Source: Enoplosus armatus (lineage: Eukaryota; Chordata; Actinopteri; Centrarchiformes; Enoplosidae). From it: a stretch of 64,000 nucleotides of DNA. Under the pieces are notes generated by a model. That model ran no database searches. It was not told the origin of the DNA and worked only from the letters and a program-made list of their open reading frames with translations. The DNA is taken from positions 19,442,774 through 19,506,773 of the forward strand of contig NC_092195.1 in NCBI RefSeq assembly GCF_043641665.1, given 5' to 3'. Every line of letters begins with the position of its first letter. Positions within the stretch are counted from its first letter, which is position 1. Shown here piece after piece: positions 36,806-48,400 of the stretch. Both the position numbers and the translations under genes were made by a program.

Positions 36806-39800
36806 TAAATATAATCTTTGGAGAAAATGACGTCCAAAGGTTCACACACTGTGCTGCCTTAATGTTCCCTGTTTACCTTCATTGAAACTGAGACAACTGA
36901 AGGATCTTTTGCATACTTGATGAGCAGCATCTAAAGAGACTGACAATCAAAAACCTCCACAACAGCTTGAACATGTTAACATCAGACATCTTAAATGTGT
37001 TAATTTGCTGTGAAAGTTAGATCCATGTGTGTCCAGTACACAGAGACTTAACATCTGTGCAATGTCTGTATTTAACTAATGCAGTGCAGTGTCTTATTTT
37101 AATTATAATATAAAGTATTTGTTACATGTTGAAGTTCATCATTGGACCAAGATTGAAAGCCTGGACAAGAAGTCCTTCAAGTTCTCAGTAACAAATGGAA
37201 ATGTGAAAATCTACACTTCATTGACAACTAGTCAAACTCCATCTGCTGATGAAGATCACATAACATGATTGAAAGCTTCACTAAATGAATTCCGTGGTGA
37301 GATTTTCTTCACTTCTCTTCACAGACTTGTGAGTCGGTGACTTTCTGTGTTCGGCATGAAGACGTTAATGTCCGCGACAACCTCTTTATATATTTATCCA
37401 TTTAGCCACTTGTCAGCAACACGTAAAACCTTCAAGATCCCCGAGTGGGGTATCCACTGATGTATTTTAAGTTGTAGAACAAAACATGAAAATCTCTGAA
37501 GCTTGTGTTAACCACAGACCTCATTTCACGCATCGAACCAAGAAACCCACTGACTCAAGACGAGGGAACCGGACGTGTAAAAATGCGAACTTATTTCCGT
37601 GTTTTCGGACTATTCCTGCAGAACGCTATTATTATAGTGAAGTTGTCACCTTCACACGCTCTCCTAACTCTGAACAGACCCCAGCTTATTCGTGGATGTA
37701 CAGTATTAAATGTTTTATATGATGTACTTTTTAAAACCTTTGACGGAGGCTAGCGGATCAAGCTACCTCGAGCTGTGCCTCTGAGTGTACAGAGATGAAA
37801 CTGATGATTTTATATTTACTGAGACAACATGATCCTTTCATTCTACTCTCCAAAAAGATTTCCAAGTATTATTTTAATGCTCAGATCTAATGTTTTTGCC
37901 TTGAGCAAATAATGTCATAAGCATGCCTTAATTCTCACATTAATGACAAAGAAAACGGATTATCTGAATAGTCCATCACGAAAACAAATAGTCACATAAA
38001 GGACAGCGGTTGAGCAAAAGGGTGAGAAGGCCAAAAAGACAGCTGAGTCATCAGGTGTAGTAACAGAACTGTATGTGTGTGAAAAAGGAGTCAGCAGAGT
38101 GGCGTTTGCATCGAGACACATACAGCACAGTGACATCTGACACGAAAACATCAAACTGTGGCAAGATGCCACACATTAATAACGACGGCACAGTGAGAAA
38201 GCCTCAGTGGGCCAAATTAGAGCAAGAAAATCTGTTCAAGGAGGCTGAGAACAAAAAGGTGATATTTCATATATTAAAAGTGACCTTACCAGTGGTAGCA
38301 CACGTCATTGAGCTTCAAAGGAAAAGAAAACAGTCCAGCTAACTACAACAGAGGTGGTTTCTGCAGTTTACAGAAGGAAGGCTTCTGCCCTCAAAAGGGG
38401 AAATGAAGAACAAAGTGAAAGAACAAAGTGCAGAAACTGTACAGTTTCCTTCGACCTAAAAAACCCAAAAACACATCTTCTACCCCGTAGCAGCTGACGG
38501 TGTTATTGAGGGCATGATGACCCACCATATTTCCATTTGATGACACGGTGCAGGCATCAAAAACACGGAGTATCGATTGGGTTTGAATATTTCTCTGCAT
38601 GTGAACTTCATATGGCTTCAAAAAGAGTTGATACAGAATACGTGTGTGATACTGTCAAACAGACGGGACAACAAGATGATTTTACCAACTTTGAAGGAGG
38701 AAAAGGAGTTCGACAAGCCGGTTACTTGAACATGACAAAGAATGACGCGCGGTGTTCGGTTGTTTGTCATGTGCAGGTGCTCGCTGGCTGTTTCTGAGTC
38801 GTCTGTGTTTCTTCAGGGAAAAGTCTTTTGAGTGAGTTTCAGGGGGTTAAAAACAGAAAGATTTTATCGTGCTAATCTGATAAAACTGCTGCACAAGCTC
38901 TGCAGAAAAGTTCTCAAAGTAGACCCAACATTTAAAAACCTTTTCATTGTGTGACACGTGCAGACTCTAAAAGTTCAGTTTATTTTCAGTCGAGCTGGAC
39001 TTCTCAATGAGGAGAAGCTTCATTTCCTCTGACATTTGCTTTACCTTTGATTAGCCGCAGGTGTTTCCCATTTCAGTAACCTGACTCAGTGTGTTTACAA
39101 CCATCTTTCACAGAAGCTGTTCTACTCATCGCCGCCCATATTCCTGAAACAAAGCTCCACGTCTGAAACTGAAAGGGAACACACCCAAAATGTTAATTAT
39201 AATCCACTGCATTACATAATTGTGTGTGCACAGCTGCAGGAGGTAGATCAAATTCATGATAAACATTTACAGAAAGAATCTGTTGTGGTCTTTGTGTCAC
39301 TCATTGATGATTTTTACGTTGTTCCTTACGGCTTCGTTCGGACATGACAGGACATTTACAGAAAGAGCTGAAATGTTACGATAGCGGAGAAGAGGACTGT
39401 TTCCTGTTCTCTCTCAGAACTTATTTGGCCGTTAGAGAGCTTCTCACATCCACTAATATATTCTCACCAATTTTGTACACAAAAGTGACTTCCAGGCGCG
39501 CATTCGTTCAAAGGAATCAATTTACTTTCGTAATCCTTCTGGAAATACAGAAACACGAGCACACCGATGTAACGTGGCTGCACACTGCAGAGTGTCCACG
39601 TCCACCTCCCAAAGGACGCCTCAGCTGCCCAAAGTGCTTTTGAAAGTGAACATCAGATTACGAATTAGCAAAACAATAACAATACATGAGAATTTCATCG
39701 TTCAAAGTCATTATTATAGTCAGCTGTTTTACAATATCTGACAAGCATTGAGTGACAGGACGCTAAGTTGGGACTCTCGTTTAATTCCTGTTTGCTCACA

Positions 39801-40164
39801 TGCTGTATGTAAAGCATTGATTACATTTATTACATTTATTAAAAGTGCAAACAGAGAAATGTTTCTTTATTACTGTGGTTGTTTGCCTCAGTCTCACCAC
39901 GAGGGGAGAGATGGTTTTAGAATATGATTAGATATGTATCTAAGAAAGCAGAACAAGACGCGCACCTCTCTCTCTCTTCTTAACGTTAAGCTGGCAGCGT
40001 TCAATAAACCATTTTCACAGCCGATATTTTGACTTGTGAACTTTTGACTGGGACACTTGAATAGAACGCAGCCATCGTTAAAGTTATCACTAACACCTGT
40101 GCTATAGCTACGATGACGCCTCAAAATGTTTGCTGAGAAAAAGGCGGAACGATTTACAATATAT

Positions 40165-40350
40165 GGTTAAAGCTGCACTAATCACTAATTTATATTAACA
40201 ATGGACGGTATGATTACATGTAATGTGAACCCACAGAGAATTATCAGCGCTGCAAAGTACTTTAGCGCCCTTCAGCTCATTGTTTTGGCTTTTTACGACC
40301 TGGAACGTTACTGTTTTGGTTCACGTCGTTTGTATTTGCCCAAAATACAT
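40165..40350 (+). repeat. Dispersed repeat family R1, copy 2 (partial)
   Basis: Contains AAAGCTGCACTAATCACTAA, ACAATGGACGG and GCTCATTGTTTTGGCTTTTT. The last phrase recurs near 62288 (CTCATTGTTTTGGTTTCACA) and, degenerate, near 46980-47030. Confidence 0.5.
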
Positions 40351-40509
40351 TTCAAGTTTTCAGACTGAAACTTTCACATTCGTACAATAAGACGTACAGG
40401 TACTTGTGAACAAATGTAAAGTGCTGTCAGACCAGTACTGGTACAGTTAAAGCTCTAAGCCACCATAAAGTGAACCCAGCAAAAAATTTAATTATCATCA
40501 TCGGCAATT

Positions 40510-40570
40510 AATCAGAATCAGAATCAGAAATACTTTATTGATCCCCGGGGGGGGAAATTGTACAGTACCT
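40510..40570 (-). repeat. Tail of a fish LINE/SINE element
   Basis: AATCAGAATCAGAATCAGAA followed by ATACTTTATTGATCCCCGGG and AAATTGTACAG is the characteristic end of several teleost retroposon families. A second, shorter one lies at 42436-42465, a diverged one near 48692-48725, and one in the opposite orientation at 49925-49975 (TTTCCCCTGGTGATCAATAA). Confidence 0.7.
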
Positions 40571-41940
40571 TTGCTCCCATTCAAGATTAGAAAGTAGCAT
40601 AAATTTAGAGCTAAAGTATGTACAAAATATGAAAATAAGAAATACAAAATAAAAATAAAAGTGAAAATATACACATTTACAGTATTTAAGTGAAAATATA
40701 AGTAAAGTTGCTTCTTAAAAAAGCTGTTAAGGTACAGGTGATGCATGTTTCAATAAGTTACTACACACTCCCCAGTTCTTCTTCTGAGAGACATATCGCT
40801 GTTTAATCAGTGTTAACGCATCACTTCCTGTCAAACTGAAGATTTTTCCCATGAACTGCCACACTGTTGTTGGCTGTGGCAAAGCGGACATTTGTTAAAA
40901 TGAAGCATATGAGACAACAACAGCACAGAGAGAGACTGCACTGTGCACGATGAGAGGAAGTACATCATTTATGAGCCCCCTGCTGCTCGTTAAACAGCAG
41001 TCCACAAACCGCTGTGTGACCTACGTTAGTCCAACCTCACATTCAACTAATCTGATCAAATATTACAACAGCTATTTGAAAGCAGTTCCCACTGTTAGCC
41101 AGCAACACAAACATGTAAAAGTTAACCAGCAGCAAAATATAAAATTATAAAAATAAAAAGAGAATAAAAATCCACAAAATCTGAGATAATGACATTAAAT
41201 TATTCATTATTTTCAGACAGAATCACCCACAACAACACAGCAGACAGCAGCTTCAGTCTGTGGTCGAAAGAAGAGATAACCTGAGCCCAATAAAGATTTC
41301 CTTCGCTCAACCAGTTTTACTTTTTCAACAAGCCGCAGGGTTTTTTTTTTTTTTATGAGCAGCTCAAAAAAAAAACCCAGCTCCCGTTTCAATGTTCGAA
41401 CAGAGAAAACCGACAGCAACACATGAAACACTGTAATGAGTGACTTTAACAGTTTTTGGCTTTCTAGTAAGCACCTCTCTTTGGTGATCTGCACGTCAGA
41501 AGACATTAAGGCGTCTAAGTTAAAACTGGGCTGAAATTGGTTGAAAAGTGATCGTATGTATTTTTATATATTATTTCTATTGTCTGTCTGTTGTCTGTCT
41601 GTTGGGGTTTTTTTGCAAGGCAATGGAAATATGTATATAGTTTGGGTTAATTGATGTTGTATATGTGTACGGTGAGGGTATGTTACATGTAACTGTTGTT
41701 TTTTTTTAATTTTATTTCAGTCTTTATCGTCCTGCAAAGCAGAGCCTAACTACATGTTGAAGATATGGTCATCTAAATGCTGTTGAAACAGTTACATGTC
41801 ACCAACAACTAGATGTCTTTTGACCTCCAAATCACCAAATGAGTGCTGGTTGGGGAGTGATGCCTTCTCGCCATCCATGTAACTAAGTGGTACTTTCTGT
41901 TTTCCATAATGTGGCTATTTCACACTGTAATACAGTAAAT

Positions 41941-42115
41941 CAGTGGTTCCCAACCTGGGGGTCGGGACCCCTTCAAGGGGTCATGAGATAAATCTGAGAT
42001 GGACGAGATAGAATTAAAAAAAAAACATTGCTTTTGGTTTATTTTGTCAAACTTTTTTTCAAATCTTCTCTTTTTTCCTGAAATGCAGGAAGTAAAAAAC
42101 TATGAAAATGAGAGA
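41941..42115 (+). mobile_element. hAT-like non-autonomous transposon relic
   Basis: CAGTGGTTCCCAACCTGGGG followed by GTCGGGACCCC and AAGGGGTCATGAGATAAATC is the recognisable terminus of an abundant hAT-type MITE. The right end is degraded and its boundary is an estimate. Confidence 0.65.
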
Positions 42116-42336
42116 ATTTGAGGTTACAAAGTGAACAAGCTAATAACAGATATCAAATATCAAATATCAATATCAAACGACGACAGCTGCTGACGTTCTC
42201 ACTGAGTGTGTAACAAAGTCAGAGTCAGAAAAAGTCTTCACTTCTTACCTGCAGATGTTTAACGGAGATATCGCTGCACTGAGGTCAGCTGCTTCAGTCT
42301 CAGTGGTCAGAGGCACGAGTGAAGACGCGCGTGAAG

Positions 42337-42337
<1 letters not shown>

Positions 42338-42385
<48 letters not shown>
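42338..42385. repeat. (GT)n microsatellite
   Basis: Uninterrupted run of 48 bases of alternating T and G. Confidence 0.95.
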
Positions 42386-42386
<1 letters not shown>

Positions 42387-42492
42387 TTGTCTGTGTGTTC
42401 ATGCACAGAGAAGTTCCCCTGTATCACTGTTACTTCAGAATCAGAATCAGAAATACTTTATTTTGAAGTGGTTTTATGGCCAAAAACTGGAC

Positions 42493-42495
<3 letters not shown>

Positions 42496-42542
<47 letters not shown>

Positions 42543-42557
42543 TCTCTCTCTCTCTGT

Positions 42558-42596
<39 letters not shown>
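42496..42596. repeat. (GT)n and (CA)n runs facing each other
   Basis: A 45-base TG run (42496-42540) is followed, after a 19-base CT-rich spacer, by a 37-base CA run (42560-42596). The two arms are complementary and could fold back on themselves. Confidence 0.95.
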
Positions 42597-42597
<1 letters not shown>

Positions 42598-42703
42598 GTT
42601 CCTCTTTCTATCTCTCTTTTTTTATCAAGTGTGTCTGGCTTCGTCTTCCTGCTTCTCTTTTTCTCACACAGTCACGCTCACTTTGCCTCTCTGTCCTTGT
42701 ACT

Positions 42704-42705
<2 letters not shown>

Positions 42706-42744
<39 letters not shown>
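42706..42744. repeat. (CA)n microsatellite
   Basis: Run of 39 bases of alternating A and C. Confidence 0.95.
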
Positions 42745-42746
<2 letters not shown>

Positions 42747-43931
42747 TGCATAAACACACAGAGTGGATGTCTTGTGGTAATCAGACAGTTATTACTTTCC
42801 CCTTCAGTCTCCTCGGCCAATCAGATTCCTCCAAAGAGAGCAGATGACCTTGTGTTATTACAACAGATAAATTCAGATAATCATTTTTCCACAAGGGACG
42901 CATCGTCCAAATGATCCATCCTGCTGCATCTTGGACTTGTTTGACTGGAGTTGTACAAACATTTAATTCTCACGGTTATTGATTGCCACAAAACCACACA
43001 TCATAAAGTCGTTGTTGTAAACAGGGTCGTCTTCCGCTCACAGTGGAGGCTTCCAGTAATAGAAAGTAAAGATGAAAAATGACAGAAACCACAAAATATC
43101 CGCTGAGCTGCTGATGCAACTCGGTCCTCTGAAGTAATGATGATAAAAAAGACACAAACAAATGGTCAAAGTAAATAGCATCAAACTGGATTTTTAGTTA
43201 TTTTTCGTCTAGTTTTCAGCTGTTTGTATTATTTAACATGAGCAAGACATTTCAGTATGTTCCTTTGAAAAATAACAAAAGTCAAATAACGGCCCACAGT
43301 GCACAATATGTCACCCAAACTTCAGCCGATATTTAGCCTCAGGAAACAAAAGTCCTTCAGTAGGTGATTAGCTGTTCTTCGGCTCCACTCGTTCAGATTT
43401 AATTAACCACTTTTGTTTTTTCCTTCCTTCCTCGTTTCCTCTGCCTCAGAGAAAGGTTACAATGTGCAATCACTTCCTTCTTTCTTTGTCCCCTCGGCCA
43501 ATCAGGTCACTCCAAACAGGGCATCATGACCTCCTGATGTTGCAAAAGGTCACGACAGAAACATCTTCACCACGCAGAGATCATTTCCTTCAAACACATA
43601 TTTACGAGCGCGTAAACATGTTTAGTGCACATTTTACATTCAGGTGAATAAATACATAAATAACGTGTACCTTATATTTAAAGTAATTTAAGCAGTAAAT
43701 ATGCACATGCACAGATGTTTGCATGTGTTTGTGTGTGTTCTTGTACTTCTATCTTTGCAAGTTATCAATTAGAGTTTTAGACCTTCAGAGTCAAGACATT
43801 TTGTCGGCTCTTCACACTTAAAATTTGGTTTTAGGGATTAAGGTTAGATTAAAGTTTAGATTTAGATTTTAGACTTTTTGTGTTAGGAAGGAATAAGAAA
43901 TAAGAACTCTCAAGTATTTACAGTTTTTTTT

Positions 43932-44607
43932 ACAACTGGTAACCCACGTTTCTCTAAACTGAGTTCACTATTTCACTTCTCTTTACCAACATGAAGCTGA
44001 GCACAACAGATCGTCTAACAACCAAAATGCAAAACACAAACTGACAACATTTGTCTTCTCGACAGCAGCACTTTGTCACTCATTACACAATAACTTAAAA
44101 AACTCCAACGACAAGTAATTATAATATTATTACACGTGTCACTAACTGTGGATCACTTTTCAGTTCTTTTACTCAAAATGCATTCAATGATCTTTAAATA
44201 TCATGACTTGCCACCAGACCTCTGTGTATTTACACTCCATTTTGCACATGTTTACATCGAATCGAAAAAAAACCTGTAATCTCACATCCAAAATGCGCTG
44301 CACAATTGGTAACCCACACGTCTCTATACTGAGTTCACTTTTTCACTTCTCTTTACCAACATGAAGATTAGTCTAATATCCACATCACACCTTCTGTCCT
44401 CTCTTGCAATACACATGGGGAAGGTTTTTCACAGAGGTCATCAAGGAATGAAAAAAGGCGCTCGACGTTGTGTGTCCCAATTAGGAGTTTATGCATTTTG
44501 TGTAAAAGCAATGAGAAGTGATCCACAGTTTAGTCCACTGTGACCTCTATTGTGCTGACCGTGGGAGAGTTTTGAAACTCAGCATTGAGAAATGTGGGTT
44601 ACCAATT
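43932..44607. mobile_element. MITE-like inverted repeat with a duplicated left end
   Basis: AATTGGTAACCCACA at 44304-44318 is the exact reverse complement of TGTGGGTTACCAATT at 44593-44607, and similarity extends further inward through an ACTGAGTT-like stretch. A near copy of the left end (ACTGGTAACCCACG, then CTCTAAACTGAGTTCACT) lies at 43932-43998. This suggests a 304-bp MITE next to a second, partial copy. No transposase frame is present. Confidence 0.6.
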
Positions 44608-45486
44608 AGAAAAAAGAAAAAATGTAAGTGCAGACATTTGGTCAGGGTATGTGTGCAGTCAATATGTGTCCTAATGCTGCACTCTGGCGGCTCAAACGTG
44701 TGTGCAAATGTGTTTTTTTCTGTGTTGCGTCGACATATGATTCTCCTGCTTATGCTGCCCCCTAGTGGCACAAAGTGAGGTTGTTTCATTGTGATTCGCC
44801 AGATGAAGCCTTGCTAAATCTTTCTCAGTGTGCAGAACAAAAGAAAACAAACAAAACATGCTGCTCTACTTTAAGTTTGATTCAATTGAAAGTATCAGCT
44901 CCCAAAAAAACTAAATTTCGAGTTAGAACACATGTTTTGTTGTAATTTGGGTGTTTACATTCACACTTTGTTGCCACGTTTGACTGACAGACTGACTACA
45001 CATCACGCTGAGTCAGGATCTCACCACAGTACAGTTCCTAACTCCATCACTTCCTTTTTTTAAATATGAATTCCTCTTTCACCGGACAAACACATAGAGG
45101 TCTGCTCTGGATGATCTGCTCGTACTCGTTCGACAGGTACATCAGGTAGGAGTGTGTGTGTGTGTGTGTAGTCTAAAGTCAGTCTGAAGAGCTGTTTTTG
45201 TGTGAGTTAAACGTGGGAATTAGGTTTATATTTCATCACTGCTGAACTGTCTGTTCAAATCAAGAACTTTAACTTCCTTAATTCCTTATTTTAAGTGTTC
45301 TTGTAATAATATGTTAGATTTGATTTGCTTCTCCGAATTGATTTCTCTTTGAACCATTGTGTGAATTCATTTTGCTTTTTGGCATCACAGCATGTAATTC
45401 TTTTCTTTTCTCACTTTTTATTTTGTTGTTGTTAAAATGTCCACTGGTTCATCTTGGATTTAAACTCTTTATCTCATCCAGTTGAG

Positions 45487-48400
45487 ATGGGTGTTGGTCT
45501 GGCGGTTGTCGCTTTGCTCATCGCTCTGATGCAAGGTCAGTAGTTCCCTGATTGCACATTAGTGATTTTTCTAGAGGTGGAAGTACAGTTTTCTTTTGTT
45601 GTTTTGTTCCAGTCAAAGCTTCCTTCTTAGTCTTGGAGGGTAAAGCATTAAAATGAGGTTGAATGAATGTGAAGGAGAAAGACTGCCGTTGCTTTGTCAC
45701 CCAGTCTGTGTTTTAAAGACTTGCAATTCTCCCCTCCAGGTGTCTTTTGTCAAACCTGGGATGTGTTGCTGCCCAAAAGCATCATGGGAATCAGTGGCTC
45801 CTGTGTCACAGTCCCATGTCGTTTCAAGCTCCCCGTCATTGAGGAAGTAAAAATGCTAAACTGCTCAGATGGTGGTGTTTGGAGGAAGGGGAGCATGTCA
45901 GGTCCTTTCGTCCTAACTGAACGCAAACCCAAAACTAAGACCATTCAAGTAGGTCGTCCCTTTCTTTGTTTTCTTCAAAAACTCATGTGCATCGTTTACC
46001 AATTTATCTGACTGTCACCTGTGAAGCAACTTCGCATCAAAGCGTTTGAAAGTCTTACATTGGTGACTCCTAAAGAGGAGAAACCTGTAAACATACAAGT
46101 ATAAAAGAGGATGTAAAACCTTAACCCAGTGGTAATCAATCAATCATCAATCAGCTGTTTCGTAACAGAACATAAAATGTCCTTTTCACGTTACTGTTTG
46201 TGTACAGATCAAAAGCGAACGAGATATCACGTGTTAATTTGGACAGAGCCAGGTTATCCGTTTCCCCCTGCTTCCAGTCTTTATGCTAAGCTAGGCTAAC
46301 AAGACATCTTGCAACATAAAAGATGATTGTGACAAAGGTTTTGGCATTTTTTAGCCCTGTGTAACTGTCTGCAGGCTGTTAACAGACAGACGTATTTAAA
46401 TAAATGAGCAGTGCCGTCAGTGTGTGGTCATTTTACACCTGTTTCTTTCATATTTGGTATCTTTGGAAACTTCTGATCTCCACAAGATTTCTCTCACCTC
46501 TTTTAGGGGCAAATAGCCGGGGACATAATGGGGAAGAACTGCACTACAGTGTTTGACAGCTTCACACAGGAGTTCAACGACTTGTACTTCTTCAGGCTGA
46601 ACTGTCCCAGACTCAAGTACACTTTCAATGATGGAGTCAACATCACCGCTCAGTCAGGTGTGAATGGATTCAGTGATCAGAGGAAGGGCTTTGTCTTAAA
46701 AGTACAAATATTTGACTTAAGTTATTGCTCTCTCACTAAATCTTAGGCTTAGTGTGGGGAGTTTGAATGTGTGTTAGTTGTTTGTTTTCTTTAGCCACGC
46801 TGGAGATGGAAATGTATGCCACACTGAAAGATCTCAACAACTCTCGTATGGATTGCCATGAAATTTAGTTCACACCAAGAATGCTGCACATGTGCGGTCA
46901 AATAGTTGAAGATGTTGCTTTTTGTTGTCTTAAGCTGCAGTGGGTTGAGCTCTCAGTTACCCAACAAAAGGCTTCTTTCAGCTCATTATTTTGTTTTTCT
47001 TTGTCTGTAACTTCATTGTTTTGTTTCAGTTTTCCCACTTTCAGTGAAAAAGATCTTAAAACTCACTGCACACGACGGTCAGCGTCACACAGCAGACAGA
47101 TAAAGTTCAACACGTGCTGGCGAACATTTAGCAGCCAAAGAGCCGGATGTTTTTCTCAGGAGCTGACGACCGAAAACAGACACACTTTCATCCGGAAACA
47201 TGAATCCAAGTGACTGATGTGTAAAAAGAACCTGTATCTTTAACTGCATCTTTGTGATCTTTGTTATCTGTTTCCTCCTCCACAGACCCGTCTCCTCCCC
47301 TGCTGACCGACGTGAATCAGGTGTCAGAGGGAGTCCAGATGAGGCTGCAGTGTTCAGTCCCAGTGCCCTGCTCCATCCTGCCCCCCTCCCTCACCTGGAT
47401 CCTCCAAAACAACTCCAGGCAGGAGCACACACAGATGCAGCAGGTGATGGATCGCGTATTTATTCATTCAGTGGACATTACATTACATGTCACCCAGTGC
47501 GACAGTGTGCGTTTTTTAACAGTTTTGGGGGGACAGTGGAGCTCAGAAGGTCCTGATAACTCAGCTGGGGAAGGAGCAGGTTCAGTCAGAGTCTACATTT
47601 GTCTCTCGTATAAAAAGACATTTCTCGGCACAGAGGAATAAATGATATCAGGCTTTGGATGTTCACACACAACTTGTTAAACCGATCAGTTGGTTTTGGT
47701 CTTTTCGTGGGATTTGTTGAAAATAAGAAAAACATAGAATAACGCCAGCCTTATTGTTTGAGTTTGAAATGTTTATAATTGAGTTTTATGCTACTTTATA
47801 TACATACATATCGTCCATACACACACAAATATTATTACAGATTAAAACTTCCCATCTTTATATGTAAGTAGTTAAAATTAGCTTACATGAGTCATGATAT
47901 TATGATATTAATGAGCATGAACAGTTTGCAGAGTGTTTTTTATTCTTCATCATATAGACATTTTGTTGACAATACTTAGTACTTTTACTTGCAGTATTTT
48001 ATAGTGGAGTATTGCTACATTTACTTCAACTTATTTCACTTCTTCCTCCACAGCGTCTCAGTTATCATCCTTTTGTATAGATTAAAGTTTATTTCTGCTT
48101 CATTTCTTGGTTGTTTTTTGTCTCTGTATAATTCAACAGGTTAGGACATTAAAAAAAAGATATCTGCTGTGTTTTATTTCATGACGGTGACACATTGCAT
48201 GAACATTGCTGTGTTTCCTCTTTCTTTTGCTAAAGCAGAATGTGGATGGACAGATGACCATGACGTCCACAGTGACCTTCATCGCCTCAGCCGACCATCA
48301 CAACCAGACCGTCGCCTGTTCTGTCTCCTACCCGCTGACAGAAGGGGGCAGCACTCCGCCGTCTGCGACCGCTCGGAGACTCGACGTCCTGTGTGAGACG

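Larger units (their letters stand above)
36811..45486. other. Gene-poor region rich in repeats
   Basis: No coding exon with recognisable homology was found in about 8.7 kb. Contents: a repeat R1 relative near 40165-40350, a LINE/SINE tail at 40510-40570, a hAT-like relic at 41941-42115, large GT and CA runs at 42338-42744, and a MITE-like inverted repeat near 43932-44607. Open frames such as 39344-39643 lack any supporting feature. Confidence 0.5.

Noticed and set aside
42319..42914. Long frames rich in VCVCVC and THTHTH
   Set aside because: They are translations of GT/CA microsatellites in all frames.
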